64,000 nucleotides of DNA from Coleofasciculus sp937127375 (GTDB taxonomy: Bacteria; Cyanobacteriota; Cyanobacteriia; Cyanobacteriales; Coleofasciculaceae). A program made the translations under genes and the position numbers. The DNA lies in NCBI GenBank assembly GCA_040218875.1, contig JAVJQP010000134.1; one strand, given 5' to 3'. This document shows positions 14,723 through 22,759 of this stretch, in pieces. The notes under the pieces are model-generated. The model ran no database searches and had not been told where the DNA came from. It worked only from the letters and a program-made list of their open reading frames with translations. Numbering within the stretch: position 1 is the first letter of the stretch; the number at the start of each line of letters is the position of its first letter.

Positions 14723-15568
14723 ATGGTGCATAATTCCAATCTTTCCCTGGTGCAAATTCAAGACATTTATCCTTCCTTACATTCCCACATCACGCTTTAT
14801 ATGTTGGAGAATTTTGGGGCAACAGTTAAACTATTGAGTTCCCATCCGCCTCAAGACATAATTGTACAAATCTGGACAAATGCTTTAACCAAATTCAATA
14901 GTGAAGGGAATTGGCATGGTATCAATTTAACCCATACTCCCGAAGAATCCCAGCAAATCTCTGTCTTTCAAGGGTCATTTATGCCAACTGCTCCAGGAGA
15001 TTTTCAATTCACCTATCGATTCCGCCTGAAAAATGATGAAAATATATGGCAATGGGCAGGACAATTTCAGGAAAATGGTTACCTTAAAGTAGAACTACCG
15101 TCTCCAGATAGACAATGGACACAAGGACCCAATTTTGTTGAAGTTTTCCCGAATGTCTATGTCGGTAATTTTATCGCCGCGTCCCAAGCAGCATCTTTAG
15201 GTATCGATGCTGTGCTGAATTTGGGCGAGGAATTGACCTTAATGTTTCCCGAATCCTCTCCTATTGCTTATAGAAAAATGGGGACTTTAGATGGCGCATC
15301 GAATCCGATTGCCGATGAATTGTTGTTAGCCGCTGTTCAATGGATTGATGAACAAGTGCAGCAAGGCAAAAAGAAGATATTACTCAATTGTCGCGCTGGA
15401 ATTGGTCGCAGTGGTTCCGTAGGTGTTGCCTATTGTTTCTCCAAAAATTCCCAGTGGAGTTATAAACAAACTTTAGACTACATTTGGAGTAAAAAACCCA
15501 ATATTTATCCCCACTCTCAATTGCAAGACAGCTTAGAACGCCTCTTTCCTCGCTCAACGTCAAGGTAA
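14723..15568 (+). CDS. Dual-specificity phosphatase with N-terminal beta-rich domain
   Basis: 281 residues. Residues about 145-275 form a DSP/PTP-like catalytic domain (FVEVFPNVYVGNFIAASQA, VLNLGEE) with the Cx5R signature C223-R229 in LLNCRAGIGRSGSVG. The usual His before Cys is Asn here. The likely general acid is D190 in GTLDGAS. Residues about 25-125 form an aromatic, beta-strand-rich domain (FQFTYRFRLKNDENIWQWAG). This domain-plus-phosphatase order recalls laforin, a glucan phosphatase with a carbohydrate-binding module, but I cannot prove the module's fold. No signal peptide, so a cytoplasmic role such as glycogen or protein dephosphorylation is possible. The start at 14723 lacks a clear ribosome-binding site. 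Confidence 0.85.
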   Translation: MVHNSNLSLVQIQDIYPSLHSHITLYMLENFGATVKLLSSHPPQDIIVQIWTNALTKFNSEGNWHGINLTHTPEESQQISVFQGSFMPTAPGDFQFTYRFRLKNDENIWQWAGQFQENGYLKVELPSPDRQWTQGPNFVEVFPNVYVGNFIAASQAASLGIDAVLNLGEELTLMFPESSPIAYRKMGTLDGASNPIADELLLAAVQWIDEQVQQGKKKILLNCRAGIGRSGSVGVAYCFSKNSQWSYKQTLDYIWSKKPNIYPHSQLQDSLERLFPRSTSR

Positions 15569-15724
15569 GCGAAAAAACCTGCCCTGACCCCAACCGCTAA
15601 TTTGTATAATTCAGTTGGTGTGGGTTTTAGGTGAGTTGGTCGAGTTGCGTTAGTTCTCTTCGATGTAATTTGTTTAGGGTTAAGGTTCCCTGACTACGAA
15701 CGGTGCGATCTCCTGAATTTACCT

Positions 15725-16300
15725 TCACCAAATAGAGCTTAAATTCAGAATGAATCCGGGTAAAACCGATTCTCCTGAGAGAGTAACCGGAGCCTCTAAA
15801 ATCTGAATAGCTTGCTGAGGACGATAAATTTCTACTCGTCTCATTCCCGGTGCAATTAACCAACCCAAACGAGCGCCATTCTCGATATATTCTTTCATTT
15901 TATCCTGGGTGGCTTTTAAGGTATCCGAAGGAGACATCAATTCGACAACGAAATCAGGACAAATGGGTGGAAACTTGGTGCGTTGTTCGGGAGATAGAGC
16001 TTCCCAGCGTTCTTGTATCACCCAAGCCAAATCTGGAGAACGATTAGCACCATTGGGGAGTTTAAAACAGGTGGAGGAGTCAAAGCCAACCCCTAATAGA
16101 GTTTGGCGATTCCATATCGCTAAATCAGCACCAAACTCAAAATTTTGATTTCCGGTTTCTCCGCCAGTTGGGGGCATAATAATTAATTCTCCTTGGGCAT
16201 TGCGTTCAAATTTAAGATCTGGATTCGCCCGACACAACTGATAAAATTGGTCGTCGGTAAGCTGAATGATTGGGTTAAAGTCTATCGTATAAGCGGTCAT
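15725..16300 (-). CDS. Uma2-family endonuclease, copy 2
   Basis: 191 residues, from ATG at 16300. It has the same landmarks as copy 1: LTDDQFYQLCRANPDLKF, LIIMPPTGGETG, FKLPNGANRSPDLAWV, PDFVVELMSPSDTL, and KMKEYIENGARLGWLIAP. It is on the opposite strand from copy 1, with the phosphatase gene between. Nuclease-fold residues are intact, so it is not an obvious pseudogene. Function in vivo unknown. Confidence 0.9.
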   Translation of the reverse strand: MTAYTIDFNPIIQLTDDQFYQLCRANPDLKFERNAQGELIIMPPTGGETGNQNFEFGADLAIWNRQTLLGVGFDSSTCFKLPNGANRSPDLAWVIQERWEALSPEQRTKFPPICPDFVVELMSPSDTLKATQDKMKEYIENGARLGWLIAPGMRRVEIYRPQQAIQILEAPVTLSGESVLPGFILNLSSIW

Positions 16301-16375
16301 TTTGGGTTTACCTATTTAACTTCAATTAATGTTTGGTGCGTCACCTGTTCGTGTTATCGGTCAGAATGTTATCGG

Positions 16376-17389
16376 TCAGAACTCGCAAACATCTGGGGGA
16401 CTGACTGGACAAGTTTGCTGTGGTATGGGATTGTCTCCGAGGTAAAGCCTCCTCAGATTGGTAAGTCCAGATAGAGGACTGACATCTTTTATTTGATTGT
16501 TGCTGAGGATAAGCACAGTCAGATTGGTAAGTCCAGATAGAATACTGACATCTGTTATTTGGTTAGAGATGAGGTTAAGCCCAGTCAGGTTGGTAAGTCC
16601 AGATAGAGGACTGACATCTGTTATCTGGTTATTTCTGAGGTTAAGCACAGTCAGATTGGTAAGTCCAGATAGACTGACATCTGTTATTTGGTTATTGCTG
16701 AGGTTAAGCACAGTCAGATTGGTAAGTCCAGATAGAGGACTGACATCTGTTATTTGGTTGTTGTTGAGAACAAGCCTAGTTAGATTGGTAAGTTCAGATA
16801 GAGAACTGACATCTGTTATTTGGTTATTTCTGAGATAAAGCTCTGTCAGATTGGTAAGTCCAGATAGACTGACTTCTGTTATTTGGTTGTTGTCGAGGGA
16901 AAACCAAGTCAGATTGGTAAGTCCAGATAGAGGACTGATATCTTTTATTTGGTTATTGCCGAGGTCAAACCCAGTCAGGTTGATAAGTCCAGATAGAGGA
17001 CTGATATCTTTTATTTGGTTACTGCTGAGGTCAAGCCCAGTCAGGTTGGTAAGTCCAGATAAAGGACTGATATCTATTATTTTGTTGTCGCTGAGGTAAA
17101 GCAAAGTTAGATTGGTAAGTCCAGATAGAGGACTGATATCTGTTATTTGATTAACTTTGAGGTCAAGCTCAGTGCGACTTGATAGGTTTTCATTAGCTTG
17201 TTGACAGTCACTCGTGTCGGCTATTTCTAACAACACTTCTACTGTTTTCCTTGCCTCAGCTGACAAACGGGTTTTGTTCAGACACCACTCTTGAAAAGAA
17301 CTCCCCAAGCTAGGGTTAGCTGCTTGAGCCACCTCCCATCCTAATATCCACGTACTAATCGTTAGCACCATGACAGCCGTTTTATCCAT
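16376..17389 (-). CDS. Secreted leucine-rich-repeat protein, internalin-like
   Basis: 337 residues from the ATG at 17389, preferred over 17467 because it opens a signal peptide (MDKTAVMVLTISTWILGWEVAQA) and has GAAGGA upstream. After a Cys-containing N-terminal cap, about eleven 22-residue SDS22-type repeats follow, of the form NQITDVSPLSGLTNLTxLxL, closed by a Cys-rich cap (CPVSPPDVCEF). At DNA level the repeats are nearly identical 66-bp units, two of which have lost six bases (DVSLSGLT in place of DVSPLSGLT). Likely an extracellular binding or adhesion protein. The stop is in a TGATC-free gap 75 bases from the Uma2 start. Confidence 0.88.
   Translation of the reverse strand: MDKTAVMVLTISTWILGWEVAQAANPSLGSSFQEWCLNKTRLSAEARKTVEVLLEIADTSDCQQANENLSSRTELDLKVNQITDISPLSGLTNLTLLYLSDNKIIDISPLSGLTNLTGLDLSSNQIKDISPLSGLINLTGFDLGNNQIKDISPLSGLTNLTWFSLDNNQITEVSLSGLTNLTELYLRNNQITDVSSLSELTNLTRLVLNNNQITDVSPLSGLTNLTVLNLSNNQITDVSLSGLTNLTVLNLRNNQITDVSPLSGLTNLTGLNLISNQITDVSILSGLTNLTVLILSNNQIKDVSPLSGLTNLRRLYLGDNPIPQQTCPVSPPDVCEF
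16440..17160. repeat. 66-bp tandem repeat array coding for the LRRs
   Basis: On the plus strand the unit reads ttggtaagtccagatagagg followed by actgacatctgttatttggtt and a variable part. About eleven copies occur; copies near 16663 and 16857 lack the six bases that code for Pro-Leu. Confidence 0.9.
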
Positions 17390-17531
17390 TTCCTTTCTAT
17401 CCTTCAAAGATATAGCTATCCTATTTGAGTGCTGACAGGTGAGAATCTTAAAACCCAGGTATAGCAAGAATCACAGGTTAAAAAATTGCCACAACTGTTT
17501 AATACTAATCCTACCCCGATGATGGTGAAGT

Positions 17532-17590
17532 GCGATCGCACAATTTTCTGGTATGCTTTTCACTATGGGAGAATGTGTCTACCTATAGCC
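17532..17590. repeat. 59-bp direct repeat, left of the toxin/antitoxin pair
   Basis: gcgatcgcacaattttctggtatgc... continues to ...tgtgtctacctatagcc. The same 59 bp recur at 18314 with about six differences, in the same orientation, on the other side of the MazF-type module. Confidence 0.9.
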
Positions 17591-17646
17591 TATCTATGAA
17601 GCCTTTCAGACCAAGACAGTAGACAGCGCAATCACAGATAAGGTAG

Positions 17647-17994
17647 TTATAAGCCTAAGCAATAGCGAGTCGTTGCTTCAACCCTTGCCATAACTTCTTC
17701 AGACAGTAAACCCGCAGGTTGTTTAGGAAAGCGTTTGGAATCCAGGGAGCGAATTTGGAAACATAAGAACACCGTTTCCATGGGCAAACCACTGTCGGCT
17801 GTAGAAACCCGCACGTTCGTTGGGTAATCGCGCTGGATATTTTCTCCTTTCGTTCCGACAATAACCGTTACCACTAGCGGTAAACGATTAATGGCATCAA
17901 TTGAAAGGACAAGCACAGGACGTTTTCCGGCTTGTTCTCTCCCTTGAACTGGGTTGAGATTCACAAAATAAATTTCGCCGCGTTGAATGCTCAC
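17647..17994 (-). CDS. MazF/PemK-type toxin (mRNA interferase)
   Basis: 115 residues, the usual length. It opens with MSIQRGEIYFVNLNPVQGRE, has the catalytic Arg region EQAGKRPVLVLS, and later TADSGLPMETVFLCFQIRSLD. MazF enzymes cut single-stranded RNA and are held inactive by the antitoxin encoded just upstream. The ATG overlaps the antitoxin stop by four bases, so translation is probably coupled. Confidence 0.92.
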   Translation of the reverse strand: MSIQRGEIYFVNLNPVQGREQAGKRPVLVLSIDAINRLPLVVTVIVGTKGENIQRDYPTNVRVSTADSGLPMETVFLCFQIRSLDSKRFPKQPAGLLSEEVMARVEATTRYCLGL

Positions 17995-18242
17995 AATTCA
18001 GTCAAGCCATCCATTTCAGTTACGGCAAATTCCTGATCAATTGCCTTTAGTTCGCCCTGAATTCCTGGGTCATTTGCCATGATTACCAATTGTTGTTCAA
18101 GGGTTTGCTCATGGCTGTCACGATGGTTAAGGGTGCGAGATAGTCTCAAATTGTGAATAATTCGTTCCATTAACCACAGTTGCTCTTCATCCGATAAGCA
18201 ACTGACCATTTTTTCAATCTGGTGTAGGCTGGGAGGGTTCAT
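17991..18242 (-). CDS. Type II antitoxin partner of the MazF-type toxin
   Basis: 83 residues from the ATG at 18242. The N-terminal half has the motif CLSDEEQLWLMERIIHNLR, common in small cyanobacterial antitoxins. The acidic C-terminal half (DQEFAVTEMDGLTEL) would wrap the toxin. It carries no strong AbrB-type signature, so the family name is left open. The toxin gene follows with a four-base overlap on the same strand. Confidence 0.85.
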   Translation of the reverse strand: MNPPSLHQIEKMVSCLSDEEQLWLMERIIHNLRLSRTLNHRDSHEQTLEQQLVIMANDPGIQGELKAIDQEFAVTEMDGLTEL

Positions 18243-18313
18243 GATCTAAGATTCTACGGATTGAGTGGCTCTAAGGTCTAGCTTATCCTATAACCTGAAC
18301 GGAGAGGGTTCAG

Positions 18314-18372
18314 GCGATCGCACAATTTTCTGGTATACTTCTCACTATGGGAAAATGTGTCTGCCTATAACC
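18314..18372. repeat. 59-bp direct repeat, right of the toxin/antitoxin pair
   Basis: Second copy of 17532-17590. It contains gcgatcgc and a tggtatact -10-like stretch, so it may also hold a promoter. Confidence 0.9.
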
Positions 18373-18449
18373 TCTTGATTCAGGATTTCAGATTCAGAGC
18401 GTTAAAGCAAAGAGGCGATCGCCTAATTTGCCTGTTGATTTTATTTCCT

Positions 18450-18717
18450 CTGAATTTGACAATTTAATCCAAATATGAGTTAACCCGTAGGGGCGGGTTT
18501 TACCGTTATCTTTGGCGAGACACCCTTCAATTCAATAAACCCGCCCCGCACCCAACCGTTATCTTGTATTCCCTCTGGATTGGACAATTAAACCCAAATA
18601 CCGACAAAACCAATTAACTCGTAGGGGCGGGTTTTACCGTTATCTTTGGCGAGAAACCCTTCAACTCAATAAACCCGCCCCGCACCCAACCGTTAACGGG
18701 TAAAATCCAGGTGGTGT
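18450..18717. repeat. Duplicated GGGCGGGTTT repeat block upstream of mutS
   Basis: Two nearly identical ~130-bp blocks each run from a ctctg(a/g)att-gacaatt-aaatccaaata segment through gtaggggcgggttttaccgttatctttggcga to aaacccgccccgcacccaaccgtta. The palindromic cores lie at 18487-18550 and 18621-18684. The 18243-18897 gap shows no gene. Confidence 0.85.
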
Positions 18718-18897
18718 GGGTTTGAGGTGAGTGGGTCGAGTGATGTTAGTTCTCTTCGCCCGAACTGGTTATAGGCTAAAGCCTCGACTACGAACGACGG
18801 ACAGCCCACTCTCCGGTAATCCCCAGAAACCTTTCATGCCAATCCTGCCCAGATTGCGGTAAAGTCATGAGTGTTGCTGGCAGATCAAAGACGGTTC

Positions 18898-21618
18898 ATG
18901 AGCGGATATTCCCACGCATCTACTCCCGAATCCAACGGTGCTACCGACGTTCGCGCGACTGAGAGGGCGAAGCAGGTGGCGGCGGAAAATATGAATCATC
19001 AGACGGTAGACCGCCAACAGTTAACGCCGATGATGCAGCATTTTGCTGAACTGAAGGATCAATATCCGAATGCGGTATTACTGTACCGAGTCGGTGATTT
19101 CTATGAAACCTTCTTCCAAGATGCGCGGCGCGTGGCTGAAGAATTGGAATTAGTTCTCACCAGTAAGGAGGCGGGGAAGGGTGTGGGACGAGTTCCGATG
19201 ACGGGTGTCCCTAATCACTCCATTGAACGCCACGCGACTCAGTTAGTGGAAAAAGGTTATGCGATTGTTATTTGTGATCAGGTAGAAGACGCCTCCATCG
19301 CCGCTAAAGAAGGGCGTCAGGTGAAACGGGAAATCACGCGGATTCTTACTCCCGGTACGTTAACCGAAGCGGGGATGCTAAATGCCAAACGCAATAACTT
19401 CCTGGCGGCGGTGGTAATAGCCGGGAATCATTGGGGATTAGCCTATGCGGATATTTCCACAGGGGAATTTTTCACCACCCAAGCGACGGATTTAGAGTTA
19501 CTGGTACAGGAACTGTTGCGCTTGCACCCCTCAGAAGTCCTGATTCCTACCAACGCCCCGGATTTGGGGAGTATGTTGCGTCCAGGGGAACGTTCAGAGT
19601 CATTACCGGATTGGTTCCCTAGTTCCTTTTGTTATAGCCTGCGTCCGCAAACCCCCTTCCGTTCCTCCGAAGCTAGACAACGACTCTTGGAACGATTTAA
19701 AGTGCGATCGCTAGAAGGGATGGGCTGTGAACATCTGCCCCTGGGAGTTAGGGCGGCGGGGGGATTATTGGAATATTTAGAAGAAACTCAAAAGGAAAAT
19801 TATGTCGCTCTGCAACATTTACGCACCTATACCTTAGCCGATTATCTGATTTTAGATCACCAAAGCCGCCGTAATTTAGAAATTACGGCAACGGTGCGGG
19901 ATAATACGTTTCATGGTTCCCTACTTTGGGCATTGGATCAAACCAGTACCGCTATGGGCGGACGGGCATTACGCCGTTGGTTATTGCAACCTTTGCTTGA
20001 TGTGAAAGGAATTCGGGCGCGACAGGATACGATTCAGGAGTTGACGGAAAATACCGGACTGCGGGAAGATTTGCGCCAGTTATTACGGGGAATTTATGAT
20101 TTAGAACGGTTAACCGGACGGGCTAGTTCCGGAACCGCAAATGCACGGGATTTGGTGGCGTTAGCGGATTCGCTGTTAAAATTACCCGACTTGGCAGAAC
20201 TGGCGGCGTATGGAGGTTCTCCCTATCTGAAAGCATTGCAAACGTTTCCTCCTGAATTAGAACAGTTAGGACAAAGCATTCGCGCCCATTTAGTGGAATC
20301 GCCGCCATTGCAGATCAAGGAAGGCAATTTAATTCGTCCTGGGGTGAATGACCAACTGGATGAAATGCGTCGCATGGCGGAAGCCGATCAGCAGTGGATT
20401 GCTAACTTAGAAGTCAGCGAACGCGATCGCACGGGTATTGGCAACCTAAAAGTAGGATACAACAGAACCTTCGGCTATTACATCAGTATTGCTCGCTCTA
20501 AAGCCGACCAAGTTCCCGACGAGTACATCCGCAAGCAAACCCTAACCAACGAAGAACGCTACATTACTCCCGACTTAAAAGAACGCGAAACCCGGATTCT
20601 CACTGCACGGGAGGACTTAAACCGCTTGGAATATGAGATTTTTGTCGGATTACGCACCCAAGTGGGGAATTATGCCCAGTTAATTCGCCACCTCTCCCGC
20701 GCTGTGGCGGCGATTGATGTTTTGTCGGGTTTAGCGGAGGTGGCTGTACGCCAAGGCTATTGCCGTCCCACAATAGTAGAGGGGCGAGAGATTACGATTA
20801 TCGATGGACGCCATCCCGTGGTAGAAAAGTCTCTCCCGGTGGGGTTCTTTGTCCCCAATTCGGCGTATTTGGGATGGGAGGAGTCAACCTCATCATCTGC
20901 GGAAAAGACAAAGACACAGAATCATCAACGTCCCGATTTAATTATCCTCACTGGACCCAATGCCAGTGGTAAAAGTTGCTACTTACGCCAAGTGGGATTA
21001 ATCCAAATTATGGCGCAGACGGGGAGTTTTGTGCCAGCGACATCGGCGACATTGGGAATCTGCGATCGCATTTTTACTCGAGTTGGCGCAGTTGATGATT
21101 TAGCCACGGGTCAATCCACGTTTATGGTGGAGATGAATGAAACGGCAAATATCTTGAATCATGCCACAAGTAAGTCCCTGGTTTTATTAGATGAAATTGG
21201 CAGAGGAACCGCCACGTTTGATGGGTTATCCATTGCTTGGGCGGTGGCAGAATATCTGTCTCTGGAAATTCAAGCACGGACTATTTTTGCTACGCATTAC
21301 CATGAGTTGAACGAATTGGCGTCTATTTTAGAGAATGTTGCCAATTATCAGGTTACGGTGAAAGAATTGCCGGATGAAATTATCTTTTTACACCAAGTTC
21401 AACCGGGCGGCGCGGATAAGTCTTATGGGATTGAAGCGGGGCGTCTGGCGGGTTTACCCCCGGCGGTGATTCAACGGGCAAAGCAGGTGATGGGGCAAAT
21501 TGAAAAGCACAGTAAAATTGCCATGGGATTGCGGAAAGGTATTGGCAAGAAAGCCAAAGATACTGAAACGATTACGCCAGACACATCGGTACAGCAGTTA
21601 GATATTTTTGCCGAGTGA
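18898..21618 (+). CDS. mutS: DNA mismatch repair protein MutS
   Basis: 906 residues from the ATG at 18898 (an in-frame GTG at 18871 is possible). It has the N-terminal mismatch-recognition domain with GDFYETFFQDA and the Phe-x-Glu-like LYRVGDFYE region, the connector and lever domains, and the ATPase: Walker A GPNASGKSCYLRQVG, Walker B LVLLDEIGRGTATFDG, and the ATHYHEL signature. Just before Walker A is a hydrophilic insert rich in Ser/Lys/Gln. Length and motifs indicate a complete, functional enzyme. No mutL is in the window. Repeat arrays lie on both sides, but none enters the gene. Confidence 0.97.
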   Translation: MSGYSHASTPESNGATDVRATERAKQVAAENMNHQTVDRQQLTPMMQHFAELKDQYPNAVLLYRVGDFYETFFQDARRVAEELELVLTSKEAGKGVGRVPMTGVPNHSIERHATQLVEKGYAIVICDQVEDASIAAKEGRQVKREITRILTPGTLTEAGMLNAKRNNFLAAVVIAGNHWGLAYADISTGEFFTTQATDLELLVQELLRLHPSEVLIPTNAPDLGSMLRPGERSESLPDWFPSSFCYSLRPQTPFRSSEARQRLLERFKVRSLEGMGCEHLPLGVRAAGGLLEYLEETQKENYVALQHLRTYTLADYLILDHQSRRNLEITATVRDNTFHGSLLWALDQTSTAMGGRALRRWLLQPLLDVKGIRARQDTIQELTENTGLREDLRQLLRGIYDLERLTGRASSGTANARDLVALADSLLKLPDLAELAAYGGSPYLKALQTFPPELEQLGQSIRAHLVESPPLQIKEGNLIRPGVNDQLDEMRRMAEADQQWIANLEVSERDRTGIGNLKVGYNRTFGYYISIARSKADQVPDEYIRKQTLTNEERYITPDLKERETRILTAREDLNRLEYEIFVGLRTQVGNYAQLIRHLSRAVAAIDVLSGLAEVAVRQGYCRPTIVEGREITIIDGRHPVVEKSLPVGFFVPNSAYLGWEESTSSSAEKTKTQNHQRPDLIILTGPNASGKSCYLRQVGLIQIMAQTGSFVPATSATLGICDRIFTRVGAVDDLATGQSTFMVEMNETANILNHATSKSLVLLDEIGRGTATFDGLSIAWAVAEYLSLEIQARTIFATHYHELNELASILENVANYQVTVKELPDEIIFLHQVQPGGADKSYGIEAGRLAGLPPAVIQRAKQVMGQIEKHSKIAMGLRKGIGKKAKDTETITPDTSVQQLDIFAE

Positions 21619-21750
21619 TAACCTGATACCAAGTAGCAAGAGGGGGCGATTGAAATCACTGCTACACTTGCCTTGCGTCCGCCTGCGCGGACTAGGTTAT
21701 AACGGGGGTAGCTAACCCGGATTTGGTATTATAGCAACTGCCAGTATCCT

Positions 21751-22626
21751 CTGTAGGGGCGGGTTTAGGGACAATCGTAGGGGCGGGTTTAGGGAATCAA
21801 TTCAGATATCCACCGATAACGGAACAACAAAACCCGCCCTCCTCACCAATAACGGAACAACAAAACCCGCCCATTCCCCCACCGAACGGCAATCGATTAA
21901 TCCCAAACTGGACAACCAAACCCACCTTATTCTCAACCGCGATCGCACCAAAAAAATGTCGAAATTGGGGCAGGGCGGGTTTTGTCGAAAGGTGATTGGT
22001 GACTCCATTAATTTTGTCCCTAAACCCGCCCCTACATTGGGTTTTATGTCCCAATATCATATTTTAATATTGACCTGAAACCCGATCAAAAAACACCAGA
22101 TTCCCAACCGCGATCGCACCGGCTTGTAGTAAGGGCTTTAGCCCTAGATTCTGGGCTTGTATTGACATCGGATATCGCGGCAGAACATCGAATGTAGGGG
22201 CGGGTTTAGGAGTAAAATTAACCCAGAAACCCATAACATTTCTACAAAACCCGCCCTTCCCCATCCTGTAACTTCCCGACATCTTTGGGATGCGATCGCG
22301 GTAAAAAATCGGGTGGGTATTGTTGTCAGTTTTGAGGTGAATCAAATTTAGGTTGGGATTCGACAAAAATCAGTCAACATTAGCCGTGTAGGGGCGACCC
22401 GCCTGCATTAATCAAAAACACCAATCTATTCAATTGGATCGGGTCGCCCTTTACTCAATTTGGTGGGTTACGGTGGAAACCCGCCCTTCCCTATCCTGTA
22501 ACTGGAAAATTGGGTAGGTGTTGGTGTCAGTTTTGAGGTGAATCAAATTTAGGTTGGGATTAGGGCGGGTTTTGTTGTTTGGTTTGAGGTGGGTTTCCTG
22601 ATTTTGTCCCTAAACCCGCCCCTACA
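21751..22626. repeat. Dense cluster of GGGCGGGTTT-family repeats
   Basis: The ~1.1-kb gap between mutS and the GTPase gene is almost entirely repeats. Complete palindromic copies are at 21971-22035, 22194-22258, 22387-22455 (GGGCGACC variant) and 22562-22625, with clustered arms at 21752-21872. A side motif (ggtgtcagttttgaggtgaatcaaatttaggttggga) occurs twice, near 22320 and 22525. Reading frames here follow the repeats and are not genes. Confidence 0.9.
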
Positions 22627-22759
22627 TACATATTATAGGCATTTTCACGTTTAACCCTCTCCCTCATGTTCCCCCTGGGTGTTTGTAGTCAAAGCATCCG
22701 GGAAAGCGATCGCTTTCGCTGGGAACTGTATAGGAGAACCTATTCTGCTTTCCTTTATC

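Noticed and set aside
16497..17099. Plus-strand VRLVSPDR-repeat frames opposite the LRR gene
   Set aside because: Shadow frames of the LRR repeats; the minus strand has a signal peptide, a ribosome-binding site and a known fold.
13372..18870. Integrated phage or large genomic island
   Set aside because: No integrase, tRNA target or phage structural genes; only small repeat-bounded units are visible.
21797..22366. Minus-strand frames of 68-100 codons between mutS and the GTPase gene
   Set aside because: They are built of GGGCGGG repeats, lack ribosome-binding sites and have no protein-like composition.
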